From contig NZ_JAQRFN010000003.1 of the NCBI RefSeq assembly GCF_028598555.1, positions 207,167 to 271,166 of the forward strand: a stretch of DNA of 64,000 bases, read 5' to 3'. Both the position numbers and the translations under genes were made by a program. Position 1 is the first letter of the stretch. The number at the start of each line of letters is the position of its first letter. The stretch comes from Xenorhabdus anantnagensis. Its GTDB lineage: Bacteria; Pseudomonadota; Gammaproteobacteria; Enterobacterales; Enterobacteriaceae. The notes under the pieces are model-generated. The model did not search any database, was not told the origin of the DNA, and was given only the letters and a program-made list of their open reading frames with translations. Positions 11,183 to 21,585 of the stretch are shown here, piece by piece.

Positions 11183-11291
11183 TTACCCTACATTCATCCA
11201 ACCATTTACTGAAAGAAGCTCGCCATATTCCGGCTAGTTCTGTGTTGATACCCCGTCAATATCATTATTGATGGGATATCATCTACATAAC

Positions 11292-12053
11292 TCAACCCGC
11301 TTTTTCAGTTACGATTTTTGTCACTGCACAAGTATTGCCACTACAGTTAAATGTTAATTGTGGATGCCCACCATAATCATTGACATAGGTCAGTACCGGC
11401 GCATTACCCAGTGAATTGATTGTTCCACCCAGTTTTTCACTGCTTCTGGGGGCCAGCATGAGAGGCTGAAAGCCATCCGCACTCTTACCATCTGTCTTGT
11501 TTGATGCTTCTGAAATAGTGATGTAATAAGGTGTTGGATTATTCACCACATATTGGTTTCCCTGACGGGTCAGGGTGAGTTTTTCCTGCCATGGGTTATC
11601 AAGATCAATGCGGCGTGCAATGACAGCTTGCGGACGGTAGAACAATTTGATGCGTGTCTGCAAAGCAAGTTGCAATACATTAGGCTTCTCACTACGTGGT
11701 GGAATTTCACGAATGTTGAAATAGAACAAACTCTCTTGATCTTGTGGCAACTGAGCAATTGTTGGCAGTGTTTGAATCTTAACCTGACTTTTTGCTCCGG
11801 CTTCAACACGCTGTACCGGTGGTACAACGACAAGTGGGCCATTAATCTTATTTCCCTTGTCATCCTCAATCCATGACTGTGCCAAATAAGGCAAATCAAG
11901 ATGTTGATTTTCAATGTTGAGGCTAACGGATTTCATATCCCCATTAAAAATTACCCGGGTACGATCCAACGCTATTGCCGCCATCGCCTGATGAACTGAC
12001 ATCAAGCCGGTTACCGTCATGGCAGTTATCATTAGAATTTTTTTCAGTTTCAT
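11292..12053 (-). CDS. mrxD: Periplasmic fimbrial chaperone, PapD type
   Basis: 253 residues. The signal peptide ends MSVHQAMA and is followed by AIALDRTRVIFNGD, holding the conserved Arg of PapD-like chaperones. The PapD signature region FYFNIREIPPRSEKPN and the subunit-binding strand LQLALQTRIKLFYRP with its invariant Lys follow. The C-terminal domain holds the pair CSGNTC. It folds and caps pilins in the periplasm by donor-strand complementation and delivers them to MrxC. It stands between the usher and the minor pilin genes, in standard order. Confidence 0.92.
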   Translation of the reverse strand: MKLKKILMITAMTVTGLMSVHQAMAAIALDRTRVIFNGDMKSVSLNIENQHLDLPYLAQSWIEDDKGNKINGPLVVVPPVQRVEAGAKSQVKIQTLPTIAQLPQDQESLFYFNIREIPPRSEKPNVLQLALQTRIKLFYRPQAVIARRIDLDNPWQEKLTLTRQGNQYVVNNPTPYYITISEASNKTDGKSADGFQPLMLAPRSSEKLGGTINSLGNAPVLTYVNDYGGHPQLTFNCSGNTCAVTKIVTEKAG

Positions 12054-12185
12054 AGTGTTATTTGCTCATACTCAAAAGAAGCTCAGGTTTATATTGCTGT
12101 GCTAACCAATAGCAGCACTTTCCGTGTCAGAAAAGCAATATAATACGCTAGTTAAAACAGGTAATATGGCCTGTTTTGTTACACT

Positions 12186-14921
12186 TTATTTATCTTCGCC
12201 TTTTAAAAACTGACAAGGTAACAAAAATGTAGTTAAAGATTCTGCCGCAATATCATCCGGTACTGTCATCTCGCACTGGGCACGTCCATCCCAATACACT
12301 TGCATTTTTTCACCCTGATTCATTCCGCTCAGGTAAGCATATCCATCATCACTGACAATCCCGATTTCACGTTGAGATGCATTCATGACAGAGGCACCAA
12401 AAGGTGGGAATGAACCGTCAGGTAAGCGGATGATAGTCATCGCTTTGATCCCTGACATAACTTGAAATTTACGATAACCAATCGCGCCTTCCGTCAATGT
12501 TGCCTGCTGGACAGAACGTAATGCCTCTACATCATCTGGTAAGTTATCTAAGTCAACATTTGCCGTATTACGGAAGTAGTTGTTCACATCAACCAGCACA
12601 GCTTTACCAAAGTGATTGGTATGCACCGCCGAACCGAATCCTCGAATAGGCACATTGCTGACCCCTTCCGTATCTACCATCAAACGAGTAGCTCCCGGTA
12701 TATTGATACGGTGCAGTGCGGCTCCGTTTGCTGTTACAGTTATTCCCCCCTGCAAACCGAGTGCAGCAGTGGTGTTGCCACCGTCCTGATAACTGGCACT
12801 GGCTGTCAATAACGCCCTATCGCCATAGTGAGTGTAATAACCATCAACCAGCGCTTTGCCATCAGTGTTAGTTCCTGCTGAAATACGATAGTTATTGCGA
12901 TCATCAATGCGACCATAGTAACCCGCCATATGAGAGTTGCCCTGACGATTAACCATGCTGTTGTAGCTGATAGTGCCGGTTTCTCCCCACGGAATGGAAA
13001 GATTCAGATACATGCCATCATCTTTTTTATTGTCAAAATTGTTGCGGTAAGCTGAGAGATTAACGCTGATATTTTTATAACGCCCAATATCTAAATATTT
13101 GGATAAAGAAATGTTGTAGCGATCATTTGTTGGACGATCCCAGTAGGTTTGATGGCTATAGTTAAGGTGGGCACTCAGACCGATATCTGTAAATTGTTTA
13201 TTGAAAATAATGGTATACAGTTCTTTGCCACTATCGGAAGAAACGTTACGATAACGACGATCAATATACTGCCCCATATTCATGAAATCGCGTTCAGAAA
13301 AGCGGTATCCGGCAAATGTCACTTGGCTATTGTATTGATCAAAACGTTTCGAATAACTGAGGCGATAAGATCCGCCTGTAAGAGTCGCATTATCTCTCGG
13401 TAATCTTGCCCTTGATTCTGTCACGTCAAATGACAGTGCACCAAGCATCATTAGATCACGACCGACCCCCAGCGATAAAGCGTTATAGTCCCCTGCTGCC
13501 AAAAAGCCACCATACAATGACCAACCATTGTTGATCCCCCAGGAAAATTCCCCCATACCAAACGCTGGCCCTTCACGACGGTGTTTGTCATTAGTAGATT
13601 GACCGCCAGCAACTTTGTACTGCACTCGGCCGGGGCGGGTCAGGTAAGGAATAGTCGCAGTGTTAACCTGAAATTCTTGTATACCACCATCTTGCTCTTC
13701 AACTCGGACATCCAGTGTTCCTGACACGGCATCACTGAGATCCTGAATCCGAAATGGGCCAGAAGCGACCTGAGTTTCATATAATACTCTTCCCTGCTGT
13801 CTAACCGTTACCTTGGCATTAGTCCGGGCTACACCTGTGACTTCAGGTGCATATCCACGTAAATTCGGTGGTAACATATTTTCATCAGTGACCAAACTAA
13901 CGCCCGTATAGCGAAAGCTATCGAAAATATTGGAATTGAGGTAATCCTCACCCAATGTCAATTTCGCTTCTAAGCGGGGAAGCGCACGGTACATGTAGTA
14001 ACGACTCCAATCCCACTCACGATCTCTTCCACTAGAATAAGCCGGTTTATCATCCTGCTGAGTTTTCAAGTGATTATATCTGGCCTGCCAATCCGCCCGA
14101 AAACGCCATGCTCCTGCATTCATCCCCGCAGTTCCGTTAGCACTTATCTGTTGGTTACTACTACCATGAGTGGGTTTGGATGTTTGGGCATTGAAATTAT
14201 AATCAAACAATAACCCAGGCATCCCATTATCCCAACGAGAAGGCGGGTCCCAGTCCGGCAAATCATATTCCAGATAAATTTTAGGTACGATTAAATAAAG
14301 CGTATAAGTAGCCAAATCACCTCTGGCTGAGGTGCCAGGTAGGGTATTAAAATCAAGGCATTTTTCATTATTCTGCCAACCTAATTTTTCTACCCACTCC
14401 GGTTTCAATGCTATTTGCTTCACTAATTCGGGGGATATACAGGCTTCGCTACCTTTTGGATCATCAGGTGGCGCAATGAAATCGACAGGATACATATCCG
14501 GGAATTCGTTTTGATTCATCCGAACACCCATAATATAATTACCCGGCATGATATAACCGGCTCGAGCGAACTTATCCAAATCAATATTGGCACGTTCACT
14601 GATATCCAGAGCATCGGTATTGAATTCAATTGGAGGCTTAGAATAGCCCGCCTGAATACCCGATAATGCAAACAATACCAGAGCAAAAAGAGGTTTAATT
14701 CCGTAGATTAAATGATCTATTTTTATTTTGTCAGCTATCTTTTTTTTATTAACCACTCTGTTTTTATTAAAGGTGTTTTTTCTATTACGGTTCGTTTTTT
14801 TACTACCATTCTTTTTTTTACTACTATCCTTTTTTTTACTACTATTCGTTTTTCTACTACTGTTCGTTTTTTTATTAATAGATAAAAGAGCATGATTCAT
14901 AGAATCTGAAAACAAAGCCAT
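12186..14921 (-). CDS. mrxC: Outer-membrane fimbrial usher with an extended N-terminus
   Basis: 911 residues. The usher core is intact: FNTDALDIS and the N-terminal periplasmic domain (LPDWDPPSRWDNGMPGLLFDY), the 24-strand barrel with plug, and a C-terminal domain with GAIGYRKFQV and the Cys pair in QCEMTVPDD and LLPCQFLKGEDK. The oddity is the leader. About 85 residues precede the likely cleavage after ALSGIQAGYS, instead of about 25. Most of it is a Lys/Ser/Asn-rich hexapeptide array (KKTNSS, KKKDSS, KKKNGS) coded by the 18-bp repeat at 14773-14880. An internal start is possible, but no methionine lies between the repeats and the hydrophobic core, and none just before it. Alternative starts are M8 or the given ATG. 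Confidence 0.9.
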   Translation of the reverse strand: MALFSDSMNHALLSINKKTNSSRKTNSSKKKDSSKKKNGSKKTNRNRKNTFNKNRVVNKKKIADKIKIDHLIYGIKPLFALVLFALSGIQAGYSKPPIEFNTDALDISERANIDLDKFARAGYIMPGNYIMGVRMNQNEFPDMYPVDFIAPPDDPKGSEACISPELVKQIALKPEWVEKLGWQNNEKCLDFNTLPGTSARGDLATYTLYLIVPKIYLEYDLPDWDPPSRWDNGMPGLLFDYNFNAQTSKPTHGSSNQQISANGTAGMNAGAWRFRADWQARYNHLKTQQDDKPAYSSGRDREWDWSRYYMYRALPRLEAKLTLGEDYLNSNIFDSFRYTGVSLVTDENMLPPNLRGYAPEVTGVARTNAKVTVRQQGRVLYETQVASGPFRIQDLSDAVSGTLDVRVEEQDGGIQEFQVNTATIPYLTRPGRVQYKVAGGQSTNDKHRREGPAFGMGEFSWGINNGWSLYGGFLAAGDYNALSLGVGRDLMMLGALSFDVTESRARLPRDNATLTGGSYRLSYSKRFDQYNSQVTFAGYRFSERDFMNMGQYIDRRYRNVSSDSGKELYTIIFNKQFTDIGLSAHLNYSHQTYWDRPTNDRYNISLSKYLDIGRYKNISVNLSAYRNNFDNKKDDGMYLNLSIPWGETGTISYNSMVNRQGNSHMAGYYGRIDDRNNYRISAGTNTDGKALVDGYYTHYGDRALLTASASYQDGGNTTAALGLQGGITVTANGAALHRINIPGATRLMVDTEGVSNVPIRGFGSAVHTNHFGKAVLVDVNNYFRNTANVDLDNLPDDVEALRSVQQATLTEGAIGYRKFQVMSGIKAMTIIRLPDGSFPPFGASVMNASQREIGIVSDDGYAYLSGMNQGEKMQVYWDGRAQCEMTVPDDIAAESLTTFLLPCQFLKGEDK
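14773..14880 (-). repeat. 18-bp tandem repeat inside mrxC, six copies
   Basis: Six consecutive 18-bp units (plus-strand form TTCGTTTTTTTACTACTA) begin at 14773, 14791, 14809, 14827, 14845 and 14863. Since 18 is divisible by three, the array encodes a hexapeptide repeat in the usher leader and copy-number changes would keep the reading frame. Confidence 0.92.
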
Positions 14922-15515
14922 AGCACCCTCTAAACAATGAATCGTTAATAATCCAATTTGAATTTAGCCGCTGTTTGATACTACCAATTTTGTAAGTGTG
15001 TAGGAGTTATCACCAATTACATGGCATCATTAAAATTCATCGTTCTAAATTGAGGACCTTGACCGATACTGGGGTTGCAGAGGTAGCCACATGTCCTGCT
15101 TTTATCCGTAATAGTTACGTTCTCTGTTTTATGCTTTACTGGCTTTACCGTACTGCGGGGAATAGAGAAAGCATGTCACCATCGGTATGCCATTAAAAAT
15201 TACTTTTGAATGGCAAAAAAATTTATTTTCCTAATACAGCCAATAGAGAACACCGTAGATCAAATAAATAAAAAAGGGTATTTCAATTTACCTCTATAGG
15301 TATCATTTCGTTAATGACACATTCTTTTTACTCAATTGTTAGTAATATTGATTTATATCAATAACACTGTTCTGATTACAGAATACTGTAGTGCCATTCT
15401 GCTAACATATGATATTCAAGAAATACCCTGAAAGTACCATCAGGAAACTCATAATATAAATCGCGATAGGTTTCCTGATATTCAACTATTAAAAATTATC
15501 TGTCAGATCGTAATA
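14922..15515 (-). other. Long mrxA-mrxC spacer with a hairpin
   Basis: This 594-bp intercistronic gap has no convincing gene. Just after the mrxA stop on the coding strand, a 10-bp inverted repeat GTTTCCTGAT (15470-15479) and ATCAGGAAAC (15439-15448) forms a hairpin without a following U-run. It would suit partial termination or mRNA protection, giving more pilin than usher, as in other fimbrial operons. No mrpB-like gene is seen. Confidence 0.55.
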
Positions 15516-16055
15516 TTACAGGTAGTTCAAAGTGAAGTTTGCGATAGCAGTAAAGCTACCTGTTTTCACATCTATATTTTCACCTTCAACTCCTTGCAGA
15601 CCTTTCAGGCGAGCAGCGAAGTTCAGGGTGTTATCGCCATCGTGCAGAGACATCATTTCTGATTTTTGGCCCAGAGGAATATGCTTGTTACCATGATTAG
15701 TGATCATGATTGCAGCACCTTGCGATCTACCTTCAAGAGCCAACAGACCTTTCACAGAGCCATCAGCTTCTGGCCCAGTGAAAGTTGTGGTTACACCTTT
15801 CATAGTATCAAGAACGCAGTCTTGTAATTCAATTTTGAAAGCCTTAGAAGATGATTCACCACCCTTTTGCAGGATAGTGTTGTTCACTTGCCCCATATCA
15901 ACTTCAACATTATTATTTTTGATTGAACAAACTGAATTAATAATAGAACCCGTGAATTTAACTGTGCCGTCACCTTGAGTAGGTGCTGCATTTGCCATAC
16001 CAGCAGTTAAAGCCACACCAAAACCTAAAACCATCGCCAATTTGTTAAGTTTCAT
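15516..16055 (-). CDS. mrxA: Major fimbrial subunit (pilin)
   Basis: 179 residues with a signal peptide MKLNKLAMVLGFGVALTAG ending MANAA, then GTVKFTGSIINSVCSI, the standard type-1-like pilin N-terminal extension with the first Cys. The second Cys is in IELQDCVLD and the C-terminus is FTAIANFTLNYL with the penultimate aromatic. It is the first gene of the mrx operon. In X. nematophila the corresponding 17-kDa pilin is the fimbrial shaft subunit and has been reported as insecticidal; whether this allele shares that activity is unknown. Confidence 0.93.
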   Translation of the reverse strand: MKLNKLAMVLGFGVALTAGMANAAPTQGDGTVKFTGSIINSVCSIKNNNVEVDMGQVNNTILQKGGESSSKAFKIELQDCVLDTMKGVTTTFTGPEADGSVKGLLALEGRSQGAAIMITNHGNKHIPLGQKSEMMSLHDGDNTLNFAARLKGLQGVEGENIDVKTGSFTAIANFTLNYL

Positions 16056-16716
16056 AATTTAACTTATGCCTTTAATTGTAAAATAAATACTTATAGCCAA
16101 AGGGAAGCCGAAGCACAGAAATTAATTTCTGACACTTAGGCTAATGATTATTTAGTTTTTTGACATAAATCATAATCGGTCAAAATAAACCAAATCGGCA
16201 ATATCATTCTACATAATAGGCCTTAAGTCAAATTTCAGCCGATAAAACTAGTTATGTGCCTTAACATCATATGAAATATGAATTTTTATAAAAAAGTACG
16301 TGTAATGAGTAGTGTATTTTTCTAATAATTTTTTTATTTCGGATTATTACCCTGAGTTATATCGAACGATGTTTAGTAATTTAGTATCTTAATTGGCGTT
16401 ACTTTATCGCTCTACTTTAACTTCCTGAAAATAATGGGCGTTTTATTATTTCGACATAACCATAATGTTTATATTTCATTATCACCCTTATTGATTAAGT
16501 CAAAATAAATACAAAAAATTTACCTGATCAATATAATTATCAAGCTAATTGTTAATTATTGTAATTACTAAGAAATACAGTTTTAGTTTTGTTAAATTTA
16601 TTGTTTTTTACTCATTCTTTAATAAAATCATTGAGTAATAAGATAACTCGTAAGTAAATAGACCTGACCTATCATTAACAAAATATGAAAAATGAAAACA
16701 CGATTCATAAATAAAA
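16056..16716 (-). promoter_or_regulatory. mrx promoter region without a visible invertible switch
   Basis: A 660-bp, very AT-rich region upstream of mrxA. It must contain the mrx promoter, but no -35/-10 pair stands out. P. mirabilis mrp uses an invertible promoter flanked by inverted repeats and an adjacent MrpI recombinase. I see neither a recombinase gene nor long flanking repeats here; only a short inverted pair, TTACTCA/TGAGTAA around 16610-16640, was noticed. Confidence 0.5.
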
Positions 16717-16743
16717 AGCCCTTTCCAATAATGAAAAGGGCTT
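16717..16743. terminator. Terminator after deoD
   Basis: AAGCCCTTT (16717-16725 region) pairs with GAAAAGGGCTT (16733-16743) across a short loop. It is flanked by A-rich sequence on the left and TTTTTTAA on the right, so it can end the deo operon on the minus strand and may work both ways. Confidence 0.75.
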
Positions 16744-16782
16744 ATGATTTTTTAATGAAAGACTAAAACTATTTACGCTTTC

Positions 16783-17499
16783 TTAATTGTCACCCATCAA
16801 AATGGATTCAAGTGCAATCTCAATCATGTCATTAAATGTATTTTGACGTTCTTCAGCCGTAGTCTGCTCGCCAGTACGGATATGGTCAGAAACAGTACAA
16901 ATAGCCAGTGCTTTTGCACCAAATTCAGCAGCAACACCATAAATACCTGCCGCTTCCATTTCAACACCCAGAATGCCGTATTTTTCCATGACGTCAAACA
17001 TCTGAGGATCTGGCGTATAGAACAAATCAGCAGAGAAAAGATTACCAACACGCGCGTTGATATTCTTCGCTTTGGCCGCATCAACAGCATTACGAACCAG
17101 ATCAAAATCAGCAATCGCTGCAAAGTCGTGATCTTTAAAACGCAGGCGGTTTACTTTGGAATCGGTACACGCCCCCATGCCAATCACGATATCACGGATT
17201 TTAACATCTTCACTGACCGCACCACAGGAACCAATGCGGATGATTTTTTTAACACCAAATTCAGTGATCAGTTCTTTGGCATAAATCGAGCAAGATGGGA
17301 TACCCATTCCATGACCCATAACAGAGATGCTGCGGCCTTTGTAAGTACCGGTGAAACCCAGCATACCGCGAACATTGTTAACCTGACGAGCATCTTCCAA
17401 GAAAGTTTCCTCGATGTATTTTGCACGCAGTGGATCACCTGGCATCAAAACAACATCAGCAAAATCGCCCATCTCAGCATTAATATGTGGGGTAGCCAT
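16783..17499 (-). CDS. deoD: Purine-nucleoside phosphorylase
   Basis: 238 residues, nearly the E. coli length. DeoD phosphorolyses purine (deoxy)nucleosides to base and (deoxy)ribose-1-phosphate. It shows the family motifs [22 protein letters not shown] at the N-terminus (read as [10 protein letters not shown] and [12 protein letters not shown]), [25 protein letters not shown] for phosphate, GVEMEAAG, and SDHIRTGE with the catalytic Asp. Last gene of deoCABD, 73 bp after deoB, ending before a hairpin terminator. It supplies pentose-1-phosphate to DeoB. Confidence 0.97.
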   Translation of the reverse strand: MATPHINAEMGDFADVVLMPGDPLRAKYIEETFLEDARQVNNVRGMLGFTGTYKGRSISVMGHGMGIPSCSIYAKELITEFGVKKIIRIGSCGAVSEDVKIRDIVIGMGACTDSKVNRLRFKDHDFAAIADFDLVRNAVDAAKAKNINARVGNLFSADLFYTPDPQMFDVMEKYGILGVEMEAAGIYGVAAEFGAKALAICTVSDHIRTGEQTTAEERQNTFNDMIEIALESILMGDN

Positions 17500-17572
17500 A
17501 CATTTATTTCCTTGTTTTTATTACGTATCAAAATAGATGAAAGTGTGGAGTCCCATCGGCCTCCACAAAAAA

Positions 17573-18796
17573 TTAAAACATCGACTTACCGTAATCCATT
17601 GGCGTCAGATCGAAATATTTCGCTACTGTCTGACCAATGTCGGCGAACGTTTCACGATGCCCCAATGAACCCGGTTTAACTTTAGGTCCGTAAACCAGAA
17701 CTGGAATATGCTCACGGGTGTGATCAGTGCCCGCCCAAGTCGGGTCACAACCATGGTCAGCAGTGAAGATCAAAATGTCGTCTTCTTTTACCAATTTCAG
17801 CATTTCTGGCAAACGGCGATCAAACAACTCCAGTGCTGCCGCGTAACCAGCAACATCACGGCGGTGGCCGTAAGAAGAATCAAAGTCAACAAAGTTGGTA
17901 AATACGATGGTGTTATCCCCCGCTTGCTCCATTTCAATCAATGAAGCATCAAACAGAGCATCAATTCCCGTCGCCTTGACCTTTTTGGTGATGCCCACAT
18001 TTGCGTAGATATCAGCAATCTTACCGATGGAAACTACTTCACCCTGCTTTTCATCAACCAATTTTTTCAGGATAGTTGGGGCTGGTGGCTCAACGGCCAA
18101 GTCATGGCGGTTGCCGGTACGCTGGAAATTCCCTACTTTATCACCCACAAATGGACGGGCAATCACGCGGCCAATATTATAATCACCAATATTCAACTCT
18201 TCACGAGCGATTTCACACAGCTCATACAGACGATCCAAGCCAAATGTCTCTTCATGGCATGCAATCTGGAAAACAGAATCCGCAGAAGTGTAGAAAATCG
18301 GCTTACCGGTTTTCATATGTTCTTCACCCAGTTTATCCAGAATCACTGTACCAGAAGAGTGACAGTTCCCCAGATAACCCGGCAGGTTTGCGCGCTCGAC
18401 CAGTTTATCCAGCAACTCCTGTGGAAAACTGTTTTCTTCGTCATGGAAATAGCCCCAGTCAAACAGAACCGGAACGCCCGCAATTTCCCAGTGGCCTGAT
18501 GGTGTGTCTTTACCAGAAGAAAGTTCACTCGCGTAACCATAAGCGCCAATTATTTCGGCATCTTTATCCAAACCAATCGGGAAAGTTCCACAAGACTCTT
18601 CCGTTGCCTTGCCCAATCCCAGACGGCTCAGGTTTGGCAAGTGCAGTGGCCCTTTACGGCCAATATCAGCCTCACCACGGGCACATTGTTCTGCAATATG
18701 CCCTAAAGTGTTAGATCCCTTGTCGCCAAACTTTTCAGCATCAGCACTTGCACCGATACCAAAGGAATCCAATACCATGATGAATGTACGTTTCAT
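17573..18796 (-). CDS. deoB: Phosphopentomutase
   Basis: DeoB converts (deoxy)ribose-1-phosphate to the 5-phosphate, linking DeoA/DeoD to DeoC. The start at 18796 ([16 protein letters not shown]) gives 407 residues, as in E. coli; six further in-frame codons upstream are not conserved. Alkaline-phosphatase-superfamily metal motifs are visible: the N-terminal [21 protein letters not shown], and [19 protein letters not shown] near the C-terminus (read as ADHGCDPTW and GTDHTREH). It lies between deoA (77 bp upstream) and deoD. Confidence 0.97.
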   Translation of the reverse strand: MKRTFIMVLDSFGIGASADAEKFGDKGSNTLGHIAEQCARGEADIGRKGPLHLPNLSRLGLGKATEESCGTFPIGLDKDAEIIGAYGYASELSSGKDTPSGHWEIAGVPVLFDWGYFHDEENSFPQELLDKLVERANLPGYLGNCHSSGTVILDKLGEEHMKTGKPIFYTSADSVFQIACHEETFGLDRLYELCEIAREELNIGDYNIGRVIARPFVGDKVGNFQRTGNRHDLAVEPPAPTILKKLVDEKQGEVVSIGKIADIYANVGITKKVKATGIDALFDASLIEMEQAGDNTIVFTNFVDFDSSYGHRRDVAGYAAALELFDRRLPEMLKLVKEDDILIFTADHGCDPTWAGTDHTREHIPVLVYGPKVKPGSLGHRETFADIGQTVAKYFDLTPMDYGKSMF

Positions 18797-18873
18797 TATT
18801 TTCTCCTGCGTCAATTCACGCTATCAATGCGGAAACTGCCAGCTATTAAAATCGATTTCAATTCTTGTCTGAT

Positions 18874-20262
18874 TTATCCATTGATATGACGATAAACCAT
18901 TGGTGTGGCGGCTTGTGTTCCTGTTTCCTCAAGAACGGTTTTCTTATTAAGAACAAAGGCCTTACTGATTGTTTCTGCGGCTTCATGCCAAGCATGTTCA
19001 CTGTTGGCGTGAATCATTGCCAAGGGTGTATCCGCATTCACTTTTGTGCCCAACGCAACGATATCACTCAGCCCCACACTGTAATTAATAGGATCTGTCG
19101 CCTTACGACGTCCTCCACCCAATCCAACAACAGACATTCCCAAAGCCCGGGTATCCATTTCTGCAACAATGCCTCTTTGACCGCCTAATATCTGACCGTC
19201 TAATACATGTCCGTCTAATACCTGTCCTGCCAATACTGGCTTGATGAATTCCGCCGTCGGTAGGTAGCGGGCGTAATTTTCGACAAAATCAGTTGGTCCT
19301 TTCTGTGCAGCCACCATGCGACCAAATGTTTCCGCCGCTCTGCCACTGTCCAGTGCTGCCTGTAACTTACGATATGCATCGTCACGATCAATGGACAGAT
19401 TGCCCGAAACCAGCATTTCAGCAGATAACGCCATGGTAACTTCAAATAACCGAGGGTTACGGTATTCCCCCGTCAAGAATTGGACTGCTTCACGCACTTC
19501 CAACGCATTACCCGCACTGGATGCCAAGACTTGATTCATATCTGTCAATAATGCTGTGGTTTTGCACCCCGCACCATTGGCAACTTCAACGATAGATTCG
19601 GCCAGCTTTTCCGATTGTTCGTAGGTCGGCATAAATGCCCCAGACCCTACTTTCACATCCATGACTAAAGCATCCAGCCCTTCAGCCAGTTTTTTACCCA
19701 AGATAGAGGCTGTAATCAAAGGGATGGAATCCACTGTTGCCGTAATATCGCGCGTCGCATAAAAACGTTTATCCGCAGGTGCCAGTGAACTGGTTTGTCC
19801 GATAATGGCAACGCCCACATCACGAATAATGTTACGGAAACGGTGCTCATCAGGAAAGATGTCAAAACCGGGAATAGACTCCAATTTATCCAGCGTACCT
19901 CCGGTATGCCCTAAGCCACGTCCCGATATCATCGGCACGAATCCCCCACAGGCCGCTACCATGGGGCCAAGCATCAGGGAAGTGACATCCCCCACACCGC
20001 CCGTCGAGTGTTTATCGACAACCGGGCCGGGTAAATTCAATTTCTTCCAGTCTAAAACCGTACCAGAATCACGCATCGCTAATGTCAGTGCGACACGTTC
20101 TTCCATCGTCATATCATGGAAATAGATGGTCATTGCCAATGCAGCAATTTGCCCTTCGGAAACTGTATTATCGCGGACTCCGTTAATAAAGAAGCGTATC
20201 TCTTCTTCATTCAATGGATAGCCATCACGTTTTTTGCGGATAATTTCCTGTGCCAGAAACAA
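18874..20262 (-). CDS. deoA: Thymidine phosphorylase with a pentapeptide insertion
   Basis: DeoA phosphorolyses thymidine and deoxyuridine. 462 residues, against 440 in E. coli. The core is intact: [16 protein letters not shown] (phosphate loop), [19 protein letters not shown], and [13 protein letters not shown]. The extra length comes mainly from a loop around residues 341-361, where four tandem pentapeptides ([20 protein letters not shown]) replace a short linker in the alpha/beta domain just before [18 protein letters not shown]. The codons derive from a 15-bp DNA repeat. It is the second gene of deoCABD. The enzyme is probably active because the insert sits away from the motifs, but this is inference. 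Confidence 0.95.
   Translation of the reverse strand: MFLAQEIIRKKRDGYPLNEEEIRFFINGVRDNTVSEGQIAALAMTIYFHDMTMEERVALTLAMRDSGTVLDWKKLNLPGPVVDKHSTGGVGDVTSLMLGPMVAACGGFVPMISGRGLGHTGGTLDKLESIPGFDIFPDEHRFRNIIRDVGVAIIGQTSSLAPADKRFYATRDITATVDSIPLITASILGKKLAEGLDALVMDVKVGSGAFMPTYEQSEKLAESIVEVANGAGCKTTALLTDMNQVLASSAGNALEVREAVQFLTGEYRNPRLFEVTMALSAEMLVSGNLSIDRDDAYRKLQAALDSGRAAETFGRMVAAQKGPTDFVENYARYLPTAEFIKPVLAGQVLDGHVLDGQILGGQRGIVAEMDTRALGMSVVGLGGGRRKATDPINYSVGLSDIVALGTKVNADTPLAMIHANSEHAWHEAAETISKAFVLNKKTVLEETGTQAATPMVYRHING
19181..19240 (-). repeat. 15-bp tandem repeat inside deoA, four copies
   Basis: Units begin at 19181, 19196, 19211 and 19226; the plus-strand consensus is CCGTCTAATACCTGT. The middle two differ at two bases and the outer two are more diverged. 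Fifteen bases keep the frame and encode the VLDGQ-type pentapeptide array in DeoA. Confidence 0.92.
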
Positions 20263-20365
20263 AGCTACCTCCCAATCATTATTATCTGAAAAGAATGGCA
20301 GTAATACACACTATTTTAGCGTGCATTCAATTAATCACGATTGATCCCAATAACTACTGCTGATC

Positions 20366-21145
20366 TCAATAACCATTGCTCTGCTTTTGGCCCTGATATC
20401 CAAGTGTAGTCAGTAAACTGCCCAACAAACTGGATGCACCAAAACGGAAATGACGGGAATCAATCCATTTGTCTCCCAAGATATGTTCCGCCAGCGCCAA
20501 ATACTGTGCCGCTTCTTCCGCAGTACGCACGCCACCTGCTGGTTTAAAACCAACGCTATCGCCTACGCCCATATCACGGATTACGCTCAGCATAATTTCG
20601 GCACTTTCTAGTGTCGCGTTCACGGGAACTTTACCGGTTGAGGTTTTGATGAAATCAGCACCAGCCTTAATTGAAATTTCAGACGCTTTGCGAATCAAAG
20701 CTGTATCTTTCAATTCACCTGTTTCAATAATGACTTTTAGCCATACGCCCGATTCAGCGCAGGCCATTTTGCAGGCTTTTACTAAATCAAAGCCAATCTG
20801 TTCATCACCTGCCATCAATGCACGGTAAGGGAAAACAACATCCACTTCATCTGCACCATAAGCGATGGCAGCACGGGTTTCAGCCAGTGCAATGTCGATA
20901 TCATCGTTACCGTGCGGGAAGTTGGTCACTGTAGCAATGCGAATATCGGGAGTTCCTTGTTCACGCAATACCTTACGTGCCAAAGGAATAAAACGTGGGT
21001 AGATACAGATAGCTGCCGTATGTCCGGCGGGACTGTTCGCCTGACGACAAAGTGCTGTCACTTTCTCATCTGTATCATCATCATTAAGTGTAGTTAAATC
21101 CATCAAACTCAGCGCATGCTGAGCGGCGGCGGTTAAATCGGTCAT
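20366..21145 (-). CDS. deoC: Deoxyribose-phosphate aldolase
   Basis: DeoC cleaves 2-deoxyribose-5-phosphate to acetaldehyde and glyceraldehyde-3-phosphate. The start at 21145 ([20 protein letters not shown]) gives 259 residues, as in E. coli; four additional upstream codons are unlikely to be used. The Schiff-base lysine stands in [10 protein letters not shown], and the proton-relay Lys in [29 protein letters not shown] and IETGELKD are also conserved. First gene of the deo operon; its leader carries an 18-bp repeat array and a deoP2-like promoter. Confidence 0.97.
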   Translation of the reverse strand: MTDLTAAAQHALSLMDLTTLNDDDTDEKVTALCRQANSPAGHTAAICIYPRFIPLARKVLREQGTPDIRIATVTNFPHGNDDIDIALAETRAAIAYGADEVDVVFPYRALMAGDEQIGFDLVKACKMACAESGVWLKVIIETGELKDTALIRKASEISIKAGADFIKTSTGKVPVNATLESAEIMLSVIRDMGVGDSVGFKPAGGVRTAEEAAQYLALAEHILGDKWIDSRHFRFGASSLLGSLLTTLGYQGQKQSNGY

Positions 21146-21280
21146 AGAACTCTCCAACGGTATTATTATTGTGACTGAACCAGTTCACACATTCTTTTGT
21201 ACGATTATTTTGAACGAACGATTAGTTTTAACGATTATTTATGGCAATTGTTTTTTAACCATTACTTTTTAACTATTACT

Positions 21281-21370
21281 TTTTTAACAATAAGTTCGTT
21301 TTTAACAACAAGTTCGTTTTTAACAATAAGTTCGTTTTTAACAACAAGTTCGTTTTTAACAATAAGTTCG
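21281..21370 (-). repeat. 18-bp tandem repeat in the deo leader, five copies
   Basis: Five contiguous copies of TTTTTAACAAYAAGTTCG start at 21281, 21299, 21317, 21335 and 21353. Copies 1, 3 and 5 have T at the variable position and copies 2 and 4 have C, so the higher-order unit is 36 bp. Two degenerate units precede (21251-21280). The array lies between the predicted deo promoter and deoC, so it would be transcribed in the leader. Confidence 0.95.
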
Positions 21371-21585
21371 TTTGTTGGCGAGCGGACTTGGTTCCTTGAA
21401 GATGTTGCTATGGCAATATGCCCCTGCAACAACAGAGTTCCCTCTCTCCGCGCTGTTTTTCTGCGCTATTTATCTCTGTTTGCGCATTTTTTCTGCACTA
21501 TATCTTTACTATACTTAGCTTTCTTTATATTTCATATTGCCTGATGTTATGGGGATCAACCATCGCCATTAGGTGTCTGCACATC

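Noticed and set aside
16056..16716. Possible MrpI-type invertible promoter before mrxA
   Set aside because: No long flanking inverted repeats and no recombinase gene; only a short 7-bp pair was found.
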